NCBI GenBank assembly: GCA_022511225.1
Contig: JAFLRZ010000001.1
Span: 1 to 64,000 of the forward strand
DNA from: Eubacterium sp.
GTDB taxonomy: Bacteria; Bacillota; Clostridia; Oscillospirales; Acutalibacteraceae
Direction of reading: 5' to 3'
DNA length: 64,000 nucleotides
Positions 43,178 through 51,863 of the stretch are shown one piece after another. The notes under the pieces are model-generated. The model saw only the letters and a list, made by a program, of their open reading frames with translations, searched no databases and had not been told where the DNA came from. The translations under genes and the position numbers were made by a program. The number at the start of each line of letters is the position of its first letter. The stretch's first letter is position 1.

Positions 43178-44254
43178 ATGAGTACAAGAACAGAAAATAT
43201 CAGCAATATTGCAATTAATAAAAACGCTGATGCCGTTATACTTCTTAACGAGGGCAATATGCATTATGCCTGCGGTTTTTCGCCAAGCGAAGGTGTAGTT
43301 ATTATCACTAATGATAATACTTCGTATCACATTGTTGATTCGAGGTATACAGAAACAGCTATTAACCATTCAGCTGAAACAGGAATGAACGTAATAGAAA
43401 TTACGGAAAGCTTTTCAAAAGAAGTAGAGAGCATAGTAAAAAAACATAACATACGCTCAATGCTTTTTGAAAACGAAACAATTTCTTTGTCGAGCTTTAG
43501 GCAATACAGTAAGCTGCTTAGTAACATTGAGTTTATTGAGCTTGGAAACGAGCTGATGAAGCTCAGAAACATTAAGGATATAGATGAAATAAAATTTATT
43601 AAAACAGCAAATAATATTGCTGAAAAGTCGTTTATGGAGCTTTTGGATGAAGTGAAGGCAGGAAAAACAGAAAAAGAGCTTGCCTCACTGTTTGACTATC
43701 TTATGGCAAAAAACGGCTCTGACGGTATAAGCTTTGACACGATTTTATTGACCGGTGTCCACACTTCTATGCCACACGGAGTACCCGAGGAGAGAAAAAT
43801 ACAAGAGGGTGACTTTGTACTGTTTGACTTCGGTGCAACCTATAAGGGTTACCATTCGGATATGACAAGGACCGTTGCCGTGCATCACGCAACAGATGAA
43901 ATGGCTGAGTGCTACAATCTTGTGCTAAAGGCTCAGCTTGCGGGCATAAAGGCGCTTGGTGCAGGTGTTCCCTGTGCTGACGTTTATAAAAGTGCTTACG
44001 ATGTTCTCAATGAAAAAGATATGGCAAAATATTTCAGGCACAGTCTTGGTCACGGCGTTGGTCTTGAAATTCACGAGGGATATAACGCATCACCTAAAAG
44101 CAAAGATACTTTTGAAGTTGGTAACGTGACCTCAATTGAGCCGGGAATTTATATACCTGACAAGTTTGGAATAAGGATTGAGGATTTACTTTATATTTCA
44201 CCAAGAGGCAGAGAAAATTTGTCAAAAATTACAAAGGAGTTGATTATTCTTTAA
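43178..44254 (+). CDS. Xaa-Pro aminopeptidase (M24B)
   Basis: 358 residues: an N-terminal creatinase-like domain, then the pita-bread catalytic domain. The metal ligands are visible as Asp in FDFGATYKGYHSDMTRT (two Asp), His in RHSLGHGVGLEIHE, Glu in TSIEPGIYIP and Glu in FGIRIEDLL. It removes N-terminal residues before proline, in the cytoplasm. The length and order fit YqhT/PepP-type enzymes; a PepQ-type prolidase is the alternative. It is translationally coupled to copA by TAATG (the last stop base is the first base of copA), an unusual partner for a peptidase. Confidence 0.92.
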   Translation: MSTRTENISNIAINKNADAVILLNEGNMHYACGFSPSEGVVIITNDNTSYHIVDSRYTETAINHSAETGMNVIEITESFSKEVESIVKKHNIRSMLFENETISLSSFRQYSKLLSNIEFIELGNELMKLRNIKDIDEIKFIKTANNIAEKSFMELLDEVKAGKTEKELASLFDYLMAKNGSDGISFDTILLTGVHTSMPHGVPEERKIQEGDFVLFDFGATYKGYHSDMTRTVAVHHATDEMAECYNLVLKAQLAGIKALGAGVPCADVYKSAYDVLNEKDMAKYFRHSLGHGVGLEIHEGYNASPKSKDTFEVGNVTSIEPGIYIPDKFGIRIEDLLYISPRGRENLSKITKELIIL

Positions 44255-46365
44255 TGAAGCAAAAGTTTTTGGTAACAGGAATGAGCTGTGCAGCCTGTTC
44301 GGCAAGAGTTGAAAAAGCAGTTGCTCCCCTGTGTACATTCGTTAACGTTAATCTGCTTGCAGGCACAATGGTTGCTGAATATGACTGTGATACAACAGAT
44401 ATAATTAACGCAGTAACTAACGCCGGCTACGGATGTGAGCCGTTCAGGCTGAAAAAGTCTGTAAACTCAGAAGAAGTCAGATCTATGAAAAGAAGAGTTA
44501 TTATTTCAGTAATTCTTTTAATTCCGCTTATGTATCTCTCTATGGCTCATATGTTTCATTACAATCTGCCGTGGATTTTAGGAGATCACATACCAAACGG
44601 AATAGGTCAGATGATTTTCACCCTGCCAATAATGATTGTAAACTATAAATTCTTTACGAGCGGATTTAAAGCACTTATCAAGCTAAATCCTAATATGGAC
44701 AGCCTTGTATCCGTCGGCTCGGGTGCTTCTTTTATATACAGCATTGTATCTTTGATATTTTTTGAACATAGCCACGTTTATTTTGAATCAGCAGGTATGA
44801 TTCTCGCACTTATAACAGTCGGTAAATATCTTGAAACAATAAGCAAAGGCAAAACAAAGGATGCAATAAATGCACTTATTGATCTCGTTCCTGAAAAGAG
44901 TATAATTCTTAAAGATAACAATGAAGTTGAGATTGAATCTGCTCTGATTCAAGAAAACGATTTGGTAGTTATCAAACCGGGTATGAGAATCGCTGTTGAC
45001 GGGGTAATCGTTTCGGGCAGCGGATCGGTTGACCAGAGTACGGTAACCGGAGAAAGTGTACCTGTTGATTTAACTGAGGGTGACAAGGTTATCAGCGGAA
45101 CAGTTAATAAAAACGGAAATTTTGTATTCCGTGCTACCGCAGTCGGTGACGAGTCAACACTTTCAAGGATTATAGCACTTGTTGAGGACGCTTCATCATC
45201 AAAAGCACCTGCGCAGAGGCTTGCAGATAAAATCTCTTCCGTATTCGTACCGGCAGTAATCATTATATCAATTATAGCATTTGCAGTATGGCTCCTTCTT
45301 GGAAAAGGCTTTGAATTTGCATTTTCAATAGGAATATCCGTTCTCGTAATAAGCTGTCCTTGTGCGCTTGGTCTTGCAACACCGTGCGCTATTATGATAG
45401 GTACAGGAAAGGGTGCTGAAAACGGTATACTATTCAAGGATGCGACTGCACTTGAAAATTTGGGTAAGTGCAATACAATTGTTTTTGATAAAACCGGAAC
45501 AATAACTCAGGGTGAAATGTTCGTAACAGATATAACAAACGAAGAATTCATCGACATTATCTATACTATTGAAAATGTTTCTGATCATCCGATTTCCGAG
45601 GCAATATGCAACTACTGCAAGGAAAAAGGTGCTAAGCTCCTTGAAATTCAGGAAAGTGAGTATCAGATAGGAAAAGGTATCGTTGCAAAAATCGGCGATA
45701 AAATCTACAAAGCAGGAAATCAAAAGCTTACTGGATTTGCTGACAATGAGTATTCATACTCAGGAAAAACTCCGGTAATATTTACTTGTGATGACGAATA
45801 CCTTTGCACAGTAGCAGTAGCCGACAAAATCAAGGATGATGCAAAAGAGGCTATCGATTCAATTACTGCAGATACGATTATGATTACCGGAGATAACGAG
45901 CTGACTGCATATGCAATCACTCAGCAGGCAGGCATCAAAAGTTTTATTGCTTCGGCACTGCCTGATGATAAAGAAAGAAAAATCAAAGAGCTTATTGAGG
46001 AGGGAAAAACCGTTGCAATGATTGGCGACGGCATTAATGACTCCCCTGCTCTAACGAGAGCAGACGTAGGAATAGCGATTGGTGCTGGGTCTGATATTGC
46101 AATTGAGTCTGCCGACGTTGTTTTGGTATCGAACAGACTTACAGACGTATCAAAGGCGATAAGGCTTTCTAAAAAAACACTTAGAAATATCAGAGAAAAT
46201 CTGTTTTGGGCATTTTTTTACAACTGTCTTGGAATACCGCTCGCCGCAGGATGCTTTTACGGTATTTTCGGATGGACGTTAAATCCGATGATAGCGGCAG
46301 CTTGTATGAGTCTGAGCTCCGTCACAGTTGTTACTAATTCACTAAGATTAAGGAGGTTTAAGTAA
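44254..46365 (+). CDS. copA: Copper-translocating P1B-type ATPase
   Basis: Exports Cu(I) from the cytoplasm. It has one N-terminal HMA domain with GMSCAACSARVEKAV, then eight predicted membrane segments with the metal-channel motif CPCALGLATPCA, the actuator TGES (VTGESVPVD), the phosphorylation site DKTGTIT, SDHPISEAI (SxHP) and the hinge GDGINDSPAL. The CPC motif plus MSS-type C-terminal residues (ACMSLSSVTVVTNSLRL) indicate Cu(I) rather than Zn/Cd. 703 residues. It is coupled by TAATG to the peptidase before it and, again by TAATG, to copZ after it. No CsoR or CopY gene is in the window. Confidence 0.96.
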   Translation: MKQKFLVTGMSCAACSARVEKAVAPLCTFVNVNLLAGTMVAEYDCDTTDIINAVTNAGYGCEPFRLKKSVNSEEVRSMKRRVIISVILLIPLMYLSMAHMFHYNLPWILGDHIPNGIGQMIFTLPIMIVNYKFFTSGFKALIKLNPNMDSLVSVGSGASFIYSIVSLIFFEHSHVYFESAGMILALITVGKYLETISKGKTKDAINALIDLVPEKSIILKDNNEVEIESALIQENDLVVIKPGMRIAVDGVIVSGSGSVDQSTVTGESVPVDLTEGDKVISGTVNKNGNFVFRATAVGDESTLSRIIALVEDASSSKAPAQRLADKISSVFVPAVIIISIIAFAVWLLLGKGFEFAFSIGISVLVISCPCALGLATPCAIMIGTGKGAENGILFKDATALENLGKCNTIVFDKTGTITQGEMFVTDITNEEFIDIIYTIENVSDHPISEAICNYCKEKGAKLLEIQESEYQIGKGIVAKIGDKIYKAGNQKLTGFADNEYSYSGKTPVIFTCDDEYLCTVAVADKIKDDAKEAIDSITADTIMITGDNELTAYAITQQAGIKSFIASALPDDKERKIKELIEEGKTVAMIGDGINDSPALTRADVGIAIGAGSDIAIESADVVLVSNRLTDVSKAIRLSKKTLRNIRENLFWAFFYNCLGIPLAAGCFYGIFGWTLNPMIAAACMSLSSVTVVTNSLRLRRFK

Positions 46366-46580
46366 TGAAAAAGATTATTTCAATTAACGGAATGGCTTGT
46401 GAGCACTGTGTAGCAACAGTTAAGACAGCACTTGAGAGTCTGGATGCAGTAAAAAGTGCAAAGGTTGAGCTTAAAAAAAACAGTGCAACTGTAAAGCTTG
46501 CAGAAGATGTCAGCAATGATGTGCTTACTCAGGCGATTACGGATGCAGGCTTTGAAGTAACAGCAATTACTGAAAAATAA
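46365..46580 (+). CDS. copZ: Copper chaperone CopZ (heavy-metal-associated domain)
   Basis: A 71-residue ferredoxin-like HMA domain with the Cu(I)-binding motif GMACEHCVATV (MxCxxC) and the usual VKSAKVELKKNSATVKL strand region. It passes copper to CopA. The start codon overlaps the copA stop (TAATG), with AAGGAGG in the last copA codons. It is the last gene of the operon and is followed by a strong terminator. Confidence 0.95.
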   Translation: MKKIISINGMACEHCVATVKTALESLDAVKSAKVELKKNSATVKLAEDVSNDVLTQAITDAGFEVTAITEK

Positions 46581-46607
46581 ATATCAACAATTACACTAAC
46601 TATGCAA

Positions 46608-46645
46608 AAGAAGTCTGACGAATAAATCGTCAGACTTCTTTTTTT
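46608..46645. terminator. Terminator after copZ, probably bidirectional
   Basis: Perfect 14 bp stem (46608-46621 with 46627-46640), loop ATAAA, then a T run on the plus strand. On the minus strand TTTTGC gives a weaker signal for the converging lipoprotein gene. Confidence 0.9.
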
Positions 46646-46659
46646 GTGATAATATTCAA

Positions 46660-47190
46660 TTAATACCACTTATTTATCCAACCGTCTTTATCAGTAATAG
46701 GTTGGGTTTCCTTTTGTTCAGTAGTTTCTGTAGTTGCAGTTGTTTGCTTTTCGGTAGTAGTTGGGTCAGGTTTTGTTTCCTCTGCCTCATTGGTCGGCTC
46801 AAATTCAACAACATTGTCGGCATTATCAATATTTCTTGTAGTGCCTGTTGATGATTTTTCTGTTGTCGGTTTTGTTGTGCTGATTGTATTATCAGTTACA
46901 CTTTTAATAGGCAGAACTGTTGTATTCTCATTAGTAACATATGTACCGCCTTTTTTGGTTACAACTTTACCGTTTGATTCTGTTTCAATCTCAGCAAACA
47001 CGCCTTGATTTTTACTTGTTGTTGATAAATTGCCTTTATTATCAGTAACAGGCTCATAATAATGAGTTGTTCCGTTACTGTCTGTAACAGCAGTAGTTGA
47101 AGCATCTTCACTACTGCTGTTTGCAGAACATGAAACAAAGATACTGACAATAACAACTAATACGGAGATAATAAGTAATTGCTTTTTCAT
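46660..47190 (-). CDS. Small Thr/Ser-rich probable lipoprotein
   Basis: 176 residues. The N-terminus MKKQLLIISVLVVIVSIFVSC is a signal with Cys at the end of the hydrophobic stretch (FVS-C, an imperfect lipobox), followed by SANSSSED. The mature part is low in complexity: TTAVTDSNGTTHYYEPVTD, repeated Asn/Thr-rich units, then a Thr/Glu-rich linker (KPDPTTTEKQTTATTETTEQ) and an aromatic end (DKDGWINKWY). It looks like a cell-surface spacer or a short adaptor. The ATG shares one base with the stop of the 39-codon peptide (TAATG), so translation is coupled. It is third in subtilase-peptide-lipoprotein. No known domain was recognised. Confidence 0.72.
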   Translation of the reverse strand: MKKQLLIISVLVVIVSIFVSCSANSSSEDASTTAVTDSNGTTHYYEPVTDNKGNLSTTSKNQGVFAEIETESNGKVVTKKGGTYVTNENTTVLPIKSVTDNTISTTKPTTEKSSTGTTRNIDNADNVVEFEPTNEAEETKPDPTTTEKQTTATTETTEQKETQPITDKDGWINKWY

Positions 47191-47309
47191 TAGTCACCAA
47201 AATTCACATCGTTATCGCCTTTTTGCGTGTCATCAATGCTTGTTGTAACAACATCTATTGTTTTGAATTGCTCAATTGTTGCAATTGGCTTTGAATAAAT
47301 CTCTTTCAT
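47190..47309 (-). CDS. Overlooked 39-residue peptide gene
   Basis: The peptide starts MKEIYSKPIATIEQFKTIDV and ends in an acidic polar stretch (VTTSIDDTQKGDNDVNFGD). A near-perfect ribosome binding site (GGGAGG) lies 7 bases before the ATG at 47309. The gene begins inside the last codons of the subtilase (38-base overlap in another frame), and its TAA overlaps the ATG of the lipoprotein. The Y-x-x-P-x-I...F...DVV-TTS pattern resembles short clostridial peptides often annotated only as hypothetical. There is no signal peptide. It may be a peptide precursor or a processed signal; this is inference. A non-functional leader that couples the two genes is the alternative. Confidence 0.68.
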   Translation of the reverse strand: MKEIYSKPIATIEQFKTIDVVTTSIDDTQKGDNDVNFGD

Positions 47310-50300
47310 AATCATACCTCCCTTTCAATATTTTATTTAACATTGTTTTTGTTGAATTGTCTATTTCCTCATCGGCTAAAACAAGATTTGATACTTCACT
47401 GAATGAGCCGTTGAGACTGTTTGAATAAAAGTACATTCCGTCAATACAAACATAAGCTCTTACAGAAATATTTGTGTTTTGATTAGAATCAGGAATATTA
47501 GTGAATACCAAATTGAATACAGTTTTACCATCGTTGCTGTCATCCAAATTAACTGCTTCCTTCTTCTTAATGTTATCTATACCAACATTATCAATAGTTA
47601 ATTTATCTGATCCATAAGGCTCGTTATCATAGTTGTAATGATAAACAAAGCCATAATCAACTTTTGATGCTAATTCTTCAATTTCAGGTATTTCATCCCA
47701 AGAGAATCCAAAACGGAGTCCCGCATTTGTTACTCGTATAGAACGACCTTTATCTTCTACATTTATTGGTGAATCCATAGAAGAATCTCGGTAATCACTT
47801 GGTATAAATGTATGGTTGTTTTCTTTTGCCCATTGTTCTGCGTATGAGCCACTTGGTGCAATGACTTTATGAGCATAAGAAGTATTATTTATACCTTTCT
47901 CAAATTCATCTGATAAATATAATGTACATTTACCGTTTGGAAGAATTGAATTTAAACTTGTCAATTTAGGAGCAAATAATATTTCTAAATTATTATCACC
48001 ATCAAAACAATTTGTACCTATAGTTATTACATTAGGTAAGTATACAGATTTTAAGGATTTATTTACATCAAATGAATTATTTCCCAGTACGGTTACTCTT
48101 GGTAAATTAATGTTCTCTATTGATGCATAAGAAAACGTATTTCTTGGAATTTCCCCCTCATAATTTGAAATATCAATGGTAGTCAAATTTCGACAATAAT
48201 TAAAAGCACTAAATTCAATAAGCTGTAAATTTGGCAAATAAATTTCAGTTAATTTTGTGCAACTTCTAAATGCTCTGCTTCCTATTATCTCAACATTGCT
48301 CATTGATATATTCTCAAGTTTGAGATTGGAGGCAAATGCGTTATCGCCAATTTTTATACATTTCGGAATATTTACATTTATTATTTTATCGCAACCATTA
48401 AAGCCATAATTTGATATGTTTGTGATATTATCACCATTCACACTTATGAGAGATCTGCATGATGCAAATGCATATTCGCCAATATTTTCAATTTTTGAGA
48501 AATCGAACAATTCTAATTTGCTACATAACCGAAAAGCTTGATTTTGAACATTTTCGATGTTTTTCGCATCTACTGAATACAGCTTATTACAAGAAAGAAA
48601 AGCATTTCTACCAATATAAGTAGCGGAATCAGGTAATTTAATCATAACCATATTACTACTCATAAAAACTGATTCTCCTATTCCTATTACACTAATATCA
48701 TTAATAGAATCGGGAACTGATAAATATTCGTTTGAACCATAATATGCTGTTATGATTCCGTTACTGTCAATTTCAAAATTTGATTCATCATCTAAATAAG
48801 TAATATAATAACGGGCACTCATTTGGATGCTTTTCAGCTTATCAGGAGCATATGCACTAGCAGATAATGTTGTTACTTTATCAATTACAATGGGTTCAGT
48901 ATATAATGTACCATTTGTATCAGTTGCCCTCGTACCATCAGTTGTATAATAGATTTTTGCATCTGAATCATCACATGAAATTTCTACAGTTATACTATCT
49001 CTATATCTCCCAGCCTCCATACTGAAATAAGGCTGTGCGGTTCTTGGAGTCAAAAGAGTTTCAACATTACCTATATATAGTGCAGGAATACCTACTAAAC
49101 CGTTATCTGTTGCTTTGCTCCATACTCTACCATTTTCAACTAATAAATCGCATATTTCATCACGAGAATAATTACGGTTCTTAGATAATAACAATGCCGC
49201 TGAGGCACAAACAAATGGACATGCCATAGAAGTTCCGCTTAATGTTTCATACCCTCCGTTGTTATATGTACTGTAAATGGAAACACCGGGTGCTACAATA
49301 TTTACTGCACGACCCCAATTTGTCCAATATGGTGCTTTATCATACTCATCTATTGCTGCTACCGTTATGCAATTTTTAATATTTGCAGGTGTATGTTTTG
49401 AAGCGTTTGAGCCATCATTTCCAGCTGCAACGCAGATAACAACCCCTGCTTTTGTTGCACGATTGACTGCATTTTCCATTGATGTACTCTCGCCTTTAGT
49501 GCCAAGACTCATATTAATCACATTAACACCATCATTAACGGCATAATCTACAGATGTTGCAACATTGGAAATTGAACCGCTACCTGAACTGTTTAAGGTC
49601 TTATAGCTTTTTATTTTAATATTATCGGTAGTATTGTCCGCCACAATACCGGCAACGTGAGTTCCATGTCCTTCATCATCATCTTCACTATTTTGATCTC
49701 CGCTACTACTGGTATTGTAATTCGTTTCAATGATTCTGTCTTTTAGAAATTCGTGGTCTAAATCAATACCGGTATCAATTATTCCCACAACAATCTCAGG
49801 TAATGAATCAATTTCTGACAATGTATCAATAAAATCATCAACGGCAATTGAATCACTGCCCCAAGACAAATGCGAGCCATAAGAACTGATTGAATTTGCA
49901 AAAGCAGAGTTTGTATCAATATAGTCAATATCCATAGTAGTGACTACTAAATCAGGCTCGGCATATTCAATAAGCTTCTGCTTTTCATAATATTCCTGAG
50001 CCTGTTTTGCACTTTCCTGATTATCAAACTGAACAATATGTAAATCGTTGTAGCCTTCCACGATTGCAACTGAATCAAGTGGATTGATGTCATATTTAGA
50101 CTTAACAATAAGTCTCTTTGTTTGATACGGCTGTGTTAATACAGCCGTATCATCTTTGATTTCAACTTCATATCCAAGAGCTACCGCCGTTCCTTTGTCA
50201 ACAGTTATATCTTCGGCAGATTCAGTTTCCAATGAATATGTTGAGGTTTCAGGCATTTCACAATAATCAGATATTGCAGAAACAGGTATTTCAAAATCAT

Positions 50301-50556
50301 TTTTGCTGACTTCTGCAACAATATCACCGTCCTCAGACAATGGCATTTCTTCACCGTCAACATAGTAAAATTCACTGCCATTTTCAACGGTTATTTCAGA
50401 TATATAATAATCATCATACCCTGCCTGCATTTCCTGCAATTGACTTGTGAATTCCTCAAGTGAAATTTCAGGAGTGATGCTTGAAGCATATACCACCATT
50501 GGCAATCCTGTAATCACCATACATATTGGCAATATTAATGATATTAGCTTTTTCAC
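47272..50556 (-). CDS. Secreted subtilase (S8) with long BspA-like LRR_5 array
   Basis: About 1094 residues from a GTG start (AAAGGGG is 8 bases upstream; the TTG at 50562 is less likely). In order: signal peptide (LISLILPICMVITGLPMVVYAS); a spacer; I9-like prodomain (about 148-205); S8 domain with D261 (GIIDTGIDLDHEF), H297 (GHGTHVAG), N380 (VAAGNDGS) and S443 (LSGTSMACPF), so it is active by motif; a chitobiase C-terminal-like beta segment (about 510-575, IYYTTDGTRATDTNG); roughly twelve LRR_5 repeats (IGENAFASNLKLENI type, about 600-885); and a C-terminal beta domain of about 180 residues. There is no dockerin or LPxTG motif. It is first in subtilase-peptide-lipoprotein, driven by the shared ECF-like element. 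Paralogue of the gene at 15488-17614, which is shorter and ends in a half dockerin. Confidence 0.9.
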   Translation of the reverse strand: MKKLISLILPICMVITGLPMVVYASSITPEISLEEFTSQLQEMQAGYDDYYISEITVENGSEFYYVDGEEMPLSEDGDIVAEVSKNDFEIPVSAISDYCEMPETSTYSLETESAEDITVDKGTAVALGYEVEIKDDTAVLTQPYQTKRLIVKSKYDINPLDSVAIVEGYNDLHIVQFDNQESAKQAQEYYEKQKLIEYAEPDLVVTTMDIDYIDTNSAFANSISSYGSHLSWGSDSIAVDDFIDTLSEIDSLPEIVVGIIDTGIDLDHEFLKDRIIETNYNTSSSGDQNSEDDDEGHGTHVAGIVADNTTDNIKIKSYKTLNSSGSGSISNVATSVDYAVNDGVNVINMSLGTKGESTSMENAVNRATKAGVVICVAAGNDGSNASKHTPANIKNCITVAAIDEYDKAPYWTNWGRAVNIVAPGVSIYSTYNNGGYETLSGTSMACPFVCASAALLLSKNRNYSRDEICDLLVENGRVWSKATDNGLVGIPALYIGNVETLLTPRTAQPYFSMEAGRYRDSITVEISCDDSDAKIYYTTDGTRATDTNGTLYTEPIVIDKVTTLSASAYAPDKLKSIQMSARYYITYLDDESNFEIDSNGIITAYYGSNEYLSVPDSINDISVIGIGESVFMSSNMVMIKLPDSATYIGRNAFLSCNKLYSVDAKNIENVQNQAFRLCSKLELFDFSKIENIGEYAFASCRSLISVNGDNITNISNYGFNGCDKIINVNIPKCIKIGDNAFASNLKLENISMSNVEIIGSRAFRSCTKLTEIYLPNLQLIEFSAFNYCRNLTTIDISNYEGEIPRNTFSYASIENINLPRVTVLGNNSFDVNKSLKSVYLPNVITIGTNCFDGDNNLEILFAPKLTSLNSILPNGKCTLYLSDEFEKGINNTSYAHKVIAPSGSYAEQWAKENNHTFIPSDYRDSSMDSPINVEDKGRSIRVTNAGLRFGFSWDEIPEIEELASKVDYGFVYHYNYDNEPYGSDKLTIDNVGIDNIKKKEAVNLDDSNDGKTVFNLVFTNIPDSNQNTNISVRAYVCIDGMYFYSNSLNGSFSEVSNLVLADEEIDNSTKTMLNKILKGRYDYERDLFKANCNN

Positions 50557-50589
50557 AAACAACGCCCCTTTAACTTCTTTTCCTTTCTT

Positions 50590-50619
50590 ATGTACATTTA
50601 GAAGGTAAAAACCTTACAC
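50590..50619 (-). promoter_or_regulatory. Shared subtilase promoter element, copy 2 (ECF sigma-like)
   Basis: Minus-strand GTGTAAGGTTTTT, 10 variable bases, TGTACAT, about 34 bases before the GTG start. It is identical in both blocks and in spacing to 17650-17679, while the 10-base spacers differ. Confidence 0.6.
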
Positions 50620-50654
50620 CTTTTTAAAAAATTTTTTATATAAAACGAGAAATG

Positions 50655-50698
50655 AACACAAAAACACAAGCACCTGCTTTTGCAGATGCTTGTGTTTT
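50655..50698 (-). terminator. Terminator after comF
   Basis: Stem AAAACACAAGCA/TGCTTGTGTTTT (50661-50672 with 50687-50698), continued by CTGC/GCAG after a mismatch, loop TTTT. The minus side continues TTTTTGTG. Confidence 0.85.
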
Positions 50699-50703
50699 TT
50701 TAA

Positions 50704-51408
50704 TTATTTAACTTTTTTCTTGGTTATTGATGCAGTGAGGGCATAGACTTCCTTTGCACCGTATATTTTTAGCATTTTTGCACATTCGTTCAAGGTTGAG
50801 CCGGTAGTCTTTACGTCATCAATCAGAAGAATTGTTTTACCGACAATTTCATTTTTGCATTCTTCATAAACGTCATATGCGCCGAAAACGATTGCCGCTC
50901 TTTTTACATTTGATTTGTTTTTATGAAGCGTCCCTGTATGGCGCGATTTATAAATAACCTCTTCTGTCTTAACGCATATCTGAGTGCCTATTTTTTCGGC
51001 AAGAAGCTGTGACTGATTAAAGCCTCTCGTTCTATGCTTCAGCTCGCCAAGCGGAACAAAAGTGATTAAATCAAAATTTATATCAGAATAATACTTTGAA
51101 ATAGCAGTGCACATTTCTTTTGAAAGGTAATCGGCTATAAAAAGCATTTCCCTTTCCTTATATGAATTAATTGCCTTTACTACAGAATCCTCATAGTAAA
51201 ACGGCGAAATAATCTGCTTGTACTCGTTTTTATTCTTTTTGCAGGAGCAGTCATCAATAGCACAACCGCAGGACTTACAAATTTCCCCTGTAATTACAGG
51301 CGGATTTTTACAATCTTCGCAGAAAGTTTCGTCAACCTCCACTACCTCACCGCAAAGAGCACAACGCTTTGTGAACAGTGCAGTTTTAATTACATCTAAA
51401 ATTTTCAT
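50704..51408 (-). CDS. comF: ComF family phosphoribosyltransferase-like protein
   Basis: 234 residues. The N-terminal zinc fingers are CALCGEVV/FCEDC and CKSCGCAIDDCSC. The C-terminal phosphoribosyltransferase fold has the PRPP loop KTILLIDDVKTTGSTLNECAK and RTRGFNQSQLLAEKIG. In competent bacteria ComF acts with ComFA in DNA uptake or processing of the incoming strand. It overlaps the comEA stop by 4 bases and is the last gene of the tepA operon. No comFA is in the window. Confidence 0.92.
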   Translation of the reverse strand: MKILDVIKTALFTKRCALCGEVVEVDETFCEDCKNPPVITGEICKSCGCAIDDCSCKKNKNEYKQIISPFYYEDSVVKAINSYKEREMLFIADYLSKEMCTAISKYYSDINFDLITFVPLGELKHRTRGFNQSQLLAEKIGTQICVKTEEVIYKSRHTGTLHKNKSNVKRAAIVFGAYDVYEECKNEIVGKTILLIDDVKTTGSTLNECAKMLKIYGAKEVYALTASITKKKVK

Positions 51409-51863
51409 ACCGTTATGTAAGGTGCGATTTTCTGATACATTGAATCGCCGAAGCCCTTGATATCTTTTATCTGTTCAGTTGATGTATAACCACCGAGATA
51501 TTCTCTGTACTGAATTATAGCGTTTGCTCTGCTTTCCCCTATTCCTTTAATACTCATAAGCTCCTGCTCGGTGCAAGTGTTAAGATTAAGCGGATATGAT
51601 ACCGAAATAACACTCAATTGCGAAGTATCATTAGTTTGAGAGGTGGTATCAGTGTATAAAGTTGTCGGCACGTTACTCTCTGTACTGCTGTTTGTGCTTA
51701 TGCTCTCATTAGAAGTCGAGGCAGTAGTCGAAACAGTAGTTGATGCAGAAGTTAAGCTTTCGACCGGCTCTTTTGGCTGAGAAAGGGCAAAAATTAGCAG
51801 TATTGCACCGATTACAATTAAACCTATACCGATTGATACAACCGACTGTTTTTTGCTACTCAT
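51405..51863 (-). CDS. ComEA-like helix-hairpin-helix DNA-binding protein
   Basis: 152 residues: a short cytoplasmic tail, one transmembrane segment (IGIGLIVIGAILLIFALS), a Ser/Thr-rich linker of about 60 residues, then a C-terminal pair of helix-hairpin-helix motifs (LNLNTCTEQELMSIKGIGESRANAIIQ and IKDIKGFGDSMYQKI). ComEA is the surface DNA receptor for transformation. The usual SLBB domain between anchor and HhH is missing, so it is a short form. It overlaps ygiQ and comF by 4 bases each (ATGA type). Confidence 0.85.
   Translation of the reverse strand: MSSKKQSVVSIGIGLIVIGAILLIFALSQPKEPVESLTSASTTVSTTASTSNESISTNSSTESNVPTTLYTDTTSQTNDTSQLSVISVSYPLNLNTCTEQELMSIKGIGESRANAIIQYREYLGGYTSTEQIKDIKGFGDSMYQKIAPYITV

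Noticed and set aside
44949-45473. 174-codon frame antisense to copA
   Set aside because: Shadow of the CopA coding strand; no family motif or RBS.
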